Of a DNA stretch of 62,000 bases, positions 59,801 through 62,000 are shown one piece after another. Source of the stretch: Tubiluchus corallicola. Its lineage: Eukaryota; Priapulida; Priapulimorpha; Priapulimorphida; Tubiluchidae. The position numbers were made by a program, and so were the translations under genes. The stretch covers positions 12,501 through 74,500 of the forward strand of contig JAQGDQ010000077.1 in the NCBI GenBank assembly GCA_030141605.1, in the 5' to 3' direction. Position 1 is the first letter of the stretch; every line of letters begins with the position of its first letter. The notes under the pieces were generated by a model that saw only the letters and a program-made list of their open reading frames with translations, was not told the DNA's origin and did no database searches.

Positions 59801-62000
59801 CTCCAACATTCATTCTCCTGCTACGATCGAACTCGACAAACTGCGAAGAGAACTCATGGTAGGCGAAATGCGTAGCAAACATTCTGAAATTGCCTTTTCT
59901 CCTATAACCTCTTTTGTTTTCTGTTCATACGGGGTTCATTTTACTTTATTTTTCATACTCAATTTGTTTTGGATATGACTGATTTATTTGAATCCACTAT
60001 TTGTATTGAGCCTACAATAATCAAAACTTGCTTTCTTATCTTGTTTTTCTTCAGATATTTAAATTCAAACATTTTTACTGCTGAAAATTTCCGAGATTGT
60101 GTTGCTTTTTTTGTGGTATGTCTGTTAACTCTCTCAGGATCGTAAGAGTTTGCTGCATTTGACACGGGTTCATAAAAAACTCCTGTCACTAAACAGCGAT
60201 TACATTATATTTGATAATTTTTGTAGGTTTCTACTCCTCACACAATGGGTTTTCATGCAAAATTATATATGAAATGCATTTGCTTTCCTTAGACGAATGA
60301 AAAATTGACGAATTTGACGAATAAATTGAAAAAACTTTGAGTTTTGCTCTATAACAGAGTAGAGTATCGCTTGTGTGAAATCAGCAAATGCAGAAAATTT
60401 CACCTATCCAGACACAGCACTCTGATACACTTTGGTCTCAAATCTACTCTATTTTTAAGGAGAAATTCCTGTTTAAAGATGCAACGACCTTAATTTGTCC
60501 TTGGCTGATTGGTTGGTTTTCCCTGCAATAGCAGCAGAATGCTGGATAGCTTGGGCTGTAGCAAGCAGGAGATAGTAAAATAGCGTGTACGATCACGCAA
60601 GTGTACACCAGACTTAGCTACTCAATAGGCTAAGTTGGAGTGCCTGAAGAGGGCTTAATTTTATCCGATTAAATCACTAATAAATGTTTAAGCAAATAGC
60701 ATGATTGGATAGCCGAGATTCTCCTGAATAGAACTGTACCTAATTTGCAATCATTTAGTTATGTCTGTGCTCATACAGTAGCAGAAAAGTCATAGGTCTT
60801 ATAAGACCTATTTTGGATGGTGTAGTTCTGAAGGAGTTAATCAAATTGCTTGAAGTTTAGTTTAAGTTTGTATGCAACTGGCTAGCATGTTATGTTGCAT
60901 CAAGTGCTGCCATCTATCAATGATAAATTAAAACAAACACATTGCATTGTAATGGGCGAGTTTTATGATTTTCCAGATTCGTAACAAACTGAACGAACAG
61001 CAACAGCGGAAGCTGTCTGCCCAAAAAGATGCCCTACAGGGCAAGCAGGGGGAGATGAGCGTCATCGACAAGCGCATCGAGGAGCTGACGCAACGTCTTC
61101 GCAAGAAGAGGCAGATGAACCAGCAGCAGATGCACACCGGAGGCGACATTTTGGACAAGAGCAAGCCCCGACCGTTCAGCGGCAACATAGCAGCCGTCGA
61201 GCCTTACCAACACGTGCCTTACAATAGTACCGCCGATGATGTTCATATGAAGATGGCTAACGTACCGTCCCCTCAGCATATGTCGCTGCCCGTGCATAAT
61301 AGGCAAGCAGCATCCGACACCAATAAAGTCATTGATAAAGGCAGCTATGGGACAGTGAGCAATGGCGATGTACCTAGTAAAGAATACGATCATCGTTTGT
61401 CGCCCACTAAGGGTCACGCCACCGCACTGGCCGTCATGGAGGAAACACTGCACGAAAGTAAAAATATTGCCGATCCACTATCGCTCCATGTCTCCGAGAA
61501 ACTTGGAGTTAGCCAGCCGGATGTTTCCAGAAAACAGGATTCGCCGGAAGTGCGAGTGACCTCTCCGCCTTATTCTTCCGTTGCGCCTAAAACCCAGAAG
61601 CTGGCCGATGCTAACGTGGAACGGCGTTCGCCCACGCTTCCGGCTTCCGGTCGACTGCAGCCACCCGCCTTCATGAGACCGCATAAAAGGGAACCCATCA
61701 CGATAAATGTGTCCAAAGCTGCTGGCGGCACTCACCAGCCGTCACCGCCAACTTCCGTAAGCTCGCTGTCGTCGGCGAGCAGCGCTTCTGCCGATGACAA
61801 GCATCCAGATGTGCCGGCGCCAACATCCGACAGCAAGGACAAGACGTCGGAGAGCGATTCAACCCTTGACGAGTCAAAAGGGGACACCAACGAGAAACCT
61901 ACCCGGGATACGTCCCCAGAGAAGGGCCCCACTGCCGCCGTGCAACCAGCTACCAGCGGTGAGTCCGTCGAACCTTCCGGCAAGTTTCAGCCAAGAGCCG
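32782..62000 (+). CDS. TP53BP2: ASPP-family (p53/PP1-binding) gene, 5' part, five exons, 3' end outside window
   Basis: Homologue of vertebrate ASPP1/ASPP2 (PPP1R13B/TP53BP2), whose products bind p53-family proteins and protein phosphatase 1 through C-terminal ankyrin repeats and an SH3 domain, and act at cell junctions. Exons 32782-32823, 49600-49731, 55621-55765, 59321-59511 and 60977-62000 join in phases 0, 0, 1 and 0 without a stop. The core is the ASPP alpha-helical region: [87 protein letters not shown] and [16 protein letters not shown], in the human order. A Pro/Ser-rich segment follows. The N-terminal ubiquitin-like (RA) domain of long isoforms was not found, so this reads as a short-form start. 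Vertebrates have two paralogues; one ancestral gene is likely here. Confidence 0.9.
32824..34789. other. ASPP intron 1, first stretch
   Basis: No coding segment or repeat shared within the window is seen; several TA-rich and TG-rich stretches only. Confidence 0.5.
34790..35435 (+). mobile_element. Family B repeat, copy B3
   Basis: Includes TTTCTGATAATTAAATAAT near the left, then AATTTACCGCTGTG and GTGTTTGTGTGGTAATAATT. Diverged from B1 but colinear. Confidence 0.78.
35569..35973. repeat. 35-bp minisatellite, about 11 copies
   Basis: Unit GTCTGAGTTTCTTGTACATA, AGTTTTGTGTTGTAA; two units lack 14 bp (21-bp forms at about 35608 and 35876). It makes long repetitive frames on the minus strand that I reject as genes. 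Confidence 0.95.
36436..36890. repeat. GGAGTC-rich diverged repeat
   Basis: Clusters of GGAGTCGGAGTCGG and decayed forms between unique spacers, opening with GGCTGCGGAGTCGGAGTCGG and ending GACGCCACAGCC, an inverted hint of the start (GGCTGCGG). Possibly one old element. 35974-36435 shows nothing recognised. Confidence 0.7.
37086..37610. repeat. 143-bp tandem repeat, about 3.6 copies
   Basis: TTGCTTTC(A/G)ATTTTC(A/G)GTT recurs at about 37086, 37229, 37371 and 37514, with GATTATTAGACCATTTAGGA in each full unit. 37611-38106 shows nothing recognised. Confidence 0.88.
38107..38235 (-). mobile_element. Family A MITE end fragment, copy A10
   Basis: Begins AAAGCACAAGAACTCACTCT and continues through GCTTGCATTAGCAGTAATGT, TGTATAAAAC, matching the left part of A1 and A4, then stops where the 71-bp satellite begins. 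Confidence 0.7.
38236..39716. repeat. 71-bp satellite, about 21 copies
   Basis: Unit GTGATCTAACTCTACTGTTG, CTGGCTTGCAAAGGGACCTT, GTAAAATTGTACTGTTCTTG, GACTTGAATCA. A 75-bp form with TATTTTGTACTT takes over near 39270-39500. 39717-40069 shows nothing recognised. Confidence 0.95.
40070..40517. mobile_element. piggyBac-like MITE
   Basis: Flanked on both sides by TTAA. Ends CCCATTCACACCC and its inverted partner GGGACTGAAAGGG (CCCTTTCAGTCCC) fit the CCC-start of piggyBac-type elements. A palindromic word TGTATC(T/C)CGTGGGATACG/A lies near both ends. 448 bp, no transposase. Confidence 0.82.
40670..41240 (-). mobile_element. Family B repeat, copy B4
   Basis: Inverse orientation: TTACGTTAAAGAATTATTAC, GTTAGTTTGTGACGAACTAA, CACGCTCGTGGAATATTTTT in the expected order. 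Confidence 0.82.
41241..42821. other. ASPP intron with direct-repeat pair and (CA)n tract
   Basis: 41805-41892 is a (CA)n/(GCAC)n-rich tract. An 85-bp direct repeat (CTTATGTAGAGAACAA, then GTGATTTATTTTTCAACCA or close) occurs at about 41345-41420 and 41935-42015. A short family A trace lies at 41290-41340. No gene is recognised; the 108-codon minus-strand frame at 41396-41722 has no family motif. Confidence 0.5.
42822..43207. repeat. 54-bp minisatellite, about 7 copies
   Basis: Unit TGTGTACCTTGTGTGCACTG, TACATTTATTTATACGTATT, TTAAAGATAGTTTA. Because 54 is a multiple of three, two plus-strand frames stay open throughout (152 and 119 codons); I treat these as by-products. Confidence 0.95.
43213..43793. 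repeat. 34-bp minisatellite, about 17 copies
   Basis: Unit AATTTAGGCTAGGAAAAAGT, CAGAAAAAAGTCTC, directly abutting the 54-bp array with only a few bases between. 43794-44754 shows nothing recognised. Confidence 0.95.
44755..44990. repeat. Direct duplication of about 107 bp with poly-C tracts
   Basis: CCCCCTTTTCAAGGCTGTTG and CCCACAAACAATGTACATAT occur twice, each with a C10-C14 run that differs between the copies. Confidence 0.9.
45136..45545. mobile_element. hAT-like MITE, family C copy 2
   Basis: Ends TAAGGTTGAGCGTTCTCTAC and CGTTGCTCACCCCTA. Flanks CCCCTAAC and CCCCTAAT match in 7 of 8 bases. Interior full of GAATTCGAA words, as in copies 1 and 3. Confidence 0.82.
45590..45955 (+). mobile_element. 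Family A MITE, partial copy A8
   Basis: Contains TATGTCCCAAAAAACTTTCC, CTCCAGGGTGCA and AAAATGGCTGCGTCTAACGG. A 15-bp internal duplication (GT(C/T)GTTAACTCA / GTTAACGACATTCACC) interrupts it. Confidence 0.8.
45965..46100 (+). mobile_element. Family B right-end fragment
   Basis: TTAAAATGTACACTTTTTAT and TATGAAAAATCATCCAGTCT match the right arm of the element at 57.83-57.96 kb. It follows copy A8 directly. 46101-46992 shows nothing recognised. Confidence 0.65.
46993..47335 (-). mobile_element. Family B repeat, copy B6
   Basis: TTACGTGAAAGAATTATTAC, CAATTTCACGTTCGCGCCAC and GTTAGTTTGTCACGAACTA in the inverse order of B1. Confidence 0.8.
47336..47645 (+). mobile_element. Family A MITE, 3' part, copy A9
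   Basis: Starts abruptly at ATAATCTTATTGACAAGATA next to family B and runs to AAAAGGTTTTCTTGTGGCTT, giving a B-A chimera. 47646-48649 after it shows nothing recognised. Confidence 0.75.
48650..49305 (+). repeat. Dispersed repeat family D, copy 2
   Basis: Colinear with 4780-5425 over more than 600 bp, for example GCTCTTCCAGACATTCACAT and GATAATCCACATTGAAGTTG, ending at TTTTGGTTTGCAAGC. Confidence 0.85.
49600..49731 (+). CDS. TP53BP2: ASPP exon: LTLAELQEM helical segment
   Basis: 44 codons: [20 protein letters not shown], then [19 protein letters not shown] and FLKQQ. Near-identical layout to vertebrate ASPP1/2. Acceptor TTTACAG, donor GTAGTT, phase 0 at both ends. Confidence 0.93.
49894..50267. 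mobile_element. hAT-like MITE, family C copy 3
   Basis: Ends TTGGGGTGAGCATTCTCTAC and TTCGATGCTCACCCCTA, flanked by a perfect 8-bp duplication GTATGTAC (49886-49893 and 50268-50275), which assigns the family to hAT-type. It sits 154 bp after the ASPP exon ending at 49731. Confidence 0.9.
50459..51140 (-). mobile_element. Family A MITE, full copy A5
   Basis: Starts AAAGCACAAGAAAATCCTCC and ends GTTCCCCCTGTCTTGTCCTT, TAA. Its last 20 bases are also the first 20 bases of the satellite unit that follows. Confidence 0.88.
51118..52712. repeat. 64-bp satellite, about 25 copies, derived from a MITE end
   Basis: Unit CCCCTGTCTTGTCCTTTAAT, ATATCAAAACATAAGCCTCC, ACTGCTATTGTATACATGGA, TTAT. Exact 64-bp spacing (for example 51124 and 51188). 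The CTTGTCCTTTAA portion is the terminus of family A copy A5, which forms the array's first unit. Confidence 0.95.
53078..54915. repeat. 72-bp satellite, about 25 copies, open reading frame
   Basis: Unit AAAGAACAAGTCACTCAATA, TGTTGGGTTTGTTTTACTGT, TATCACTTAAATTGTTTGTG, GTGTGCTAAAGG. As 72 is a multiple of three, one frame is open for up to 284 codons (54129-54983) with a 24-residue period. A few small indels break it elsewhere. 52713-53077 shows nothing recognised. Confidence 0.95.
54990..55330. promoter_or_regulatory. CpG-richer block with CRE-like words upstream of ASPP exon
   Basis: Contains ATGACGTCATTGG (a full CRE palindrome, about 55230), GTGACGTAAC, two copies of (A/C)GTGACTTTTCGTAAGC, and several CGCG words in otherwise CpG-poor intron. 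It could be an internal promoter or enhancer, or a fragment of an element. 55331-55620 and 55766-56339 show nothing else. Confidence 0.3.
55621..55765 (+). CDS. TP53BP2: ASPP exon: coiled-coil segment
   Basis: 48 codons plus one base: [20 protein letters not shown], then [20 protein letters not shown] and QKSSNSSL. Matches the ASPP pattern NQEAKLKKVRALKG. Acceptor TTGTCTACAG; donor GTATGT in phase 1. The next exon's CT completes a Thr codon. Confidence 0.9.
56630..58430. mobile_element. Long fold-back element with family B core
   Basis: GGAAGACAGGATGATTTTTC at 56630 and 56840 faces its inverse GAAAAATCATCCTGTTTCCT near 57925-57950. The inner arms (to about 56960 and from about 57830) pair over roughly 130 bp. 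A 70-bp unit (ACTTAGTAAACATTCTCCAT, TTTCTACAGTTC, TTAACTAATTACTTAGTTAA) is repeated about 6 times outside the right arm (57990-58400) and about twice, inverted, on the left (56660-56830). Family B sequence fills 56960-57480. Confidence 0.75.
58615..59294 (+). mobile_element. Family A MITE, full copy A6, next to ASPP exon
   Basis: Starts AAAGTACAAGAAAAGGGGTA and ends GGAGGGTTTTCTTGTGCTTT. The element ends about 27 bp before the ASPP exon at 59321, so the upstream part of the acceptor region, and perhaps the branch point, lies in or at the edge of element DNA. Confidence 0.88.
59321..59511 (+). CDS. TP53BP2: ASPP exon with quadruplicated 3' edge
   Basis: Encodes [38 protein letters not shown] and ends [12 protein letters not shown], matching ASPP NNLF..K.REL..AVSKVEELTRQLE and AELDRLYKEL. 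Acceptor TGTATTGCAG; donor ATG|GTAGGC in phase 0. Its last 63 bases plus donor and about 50 bases of intron recur three more times downstream. A family A MITE ends about 27 bp upstream. Confidence 0.92.
59449..59900 (+). repeat. Four 116-bp copies of the ASPP exon 3' edge
   Basis: AACTCCTCCAACATTCATTC starts units at 59449, 59565, 59680 and 59796. Each contains the last 63 bases of the exon, the ATG|GTAGGC donor (59512, 59628, 59743, 59859) and about 50 bases of intron. Only the first unit is joined to a complete exon. A stop (TAA at about 59563) separates the units in the coding frame. Confidence 0.95.
59901..60976. other. ASPP intron before the large exon, nothing recognised
   Basis: No repeat family of the window and no coding segment is seen here. 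Confidence 0.55.
60977..62000 (+). CDS. TP53BP2: ASPP large exon, Pro/Ser-rich, truncated by window
   Basis: Starts [20 protein letters not shown] after a TTTTCCAG acceptor and continues [20 protein letters not shown], the end of the helical region. The rest is low-complexity Pro/Ser/Asp-rich sequence ([28 protein letters not shown]) as in the long ASPP linker. 341 codons are open to the edge. Frames on the opposite strand are shadows. Codon use is GC-richer than the introns. Confidence 0.92.
   Translation, partial: MRNKLNEQQQRKLSAQKDALQGKQGEMSVIDKRIEELTQRLRKKRQMNQQQMHTGGDILDKSKPRPFSGNIAAVEPYQHVPYNSTADDVHMKMANVPSPQHMSLPVHNRQAASDTNKVIDKGSYGTVSNGDVPSKEYDHRLSPTKGHATALAVMEETLHESKNIADPLSLHVSEKLGVSQPDVSRKQDSPEVRVTSPPYSSVAPKTQKLADANVERRSPTLPASGRLQPPAFMRPHKREPITINVSKAAGGTHQPSPPTSVSSLSSASSASADDKHPDVPAPTSDSKDKTSESDSTLDESKGDTNEKPTRDTSPEKGPTAAVQPATSGESVEPSGKFQPRA

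Noticed and set aside
59293-59882. Minus-strand frames repeating [11 protein letters not shown]
   Set aside because: Antisense of the fourfold repeated ASPP exon edge.
61034-61983. Minus-strand frames up to 139 codons
   Set aside because: Antisense of the large ASPP exon, which itself has clear family similarity on the plus strand.

Overview
The window is nuclear DNA from an animal, most likely an invertebrate. The genes have GT-AG introns of 0.8 to 17 kb, the background is AT-rich, and the introns are filled with short inverted-repeat transposons, decayed LINEs and minisatellites. I cannot name the phylum from sequence alone. No tRNA, rRNA, CRISPR array or bacterial-type operon was seen. 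All coordinates were read by eye; no alignment or splice-prediction program was run.

Layout. (1) 1-9.3 kb: the 5' half of a DNA polymerase eta gene (POLH) on the minus strand. Six coding exons join in one frame, giving residues 1-272 with the catalytic residues intact; the gene runs off the left edge. Its introns hold a LINE 3' end, several MITEs, a large fold-back, and three inverted copies of part of its own exon 3. (2) 9.3-14.2 kb: LINE reverse-transcriptase fragments and three inverted-repeat elements of different families. (3) 14.76-16.79 kb: a two-exon THAP zinc-finger gene with an acidic tail. A hAT-like element sits 28 bp inside its intron. (4) 19.96-20.92 kb: a long intact reading frame of the Merlin/IS1595 (ISXO2-like) transposase type. 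The usual first catalytic Asp is replaced, there is a splice acceptor at the 5' end and a poly(A) signal at the 3' end. It is a candidate domesticated transposase. (5) 32.8-62 kb, possibly from 27.4 kb: the 5' half of an ASPP-family gene (TP53BP2/PPP1R13B-like) on the plus strand. Its first intron is 16.8 kb (22 kb from the alternative first exon). The gene runs off the right edge before the ankyrin and SH3 region.

Repeats dominate from 27.9 to 59.9 kb. Direct arrays with periods near 34, 35, 54, 56, 64, 70, 71, 72, 116 and 143 bp together cover about 9 kb. Family A, a MITE of about 680 bp, recurs at least ten times. One copy ends 27 bp before an ASPP exon, and another contributes its end to a 64-bp satellite unit.

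The most unusual theme is self-copying of exon edges. POLH intron 2 carries an inverted triplicate of the exon 3 start with its splice acceptor. The ASPP intron after the exon at 59.3 kb carries a direct quadruplicate of that exon's end with its splice donor. These two loci, the possible domesticated transposase and the satellite born from a MITE end are the best leads. I found no clear, wholly new multi-gene system.
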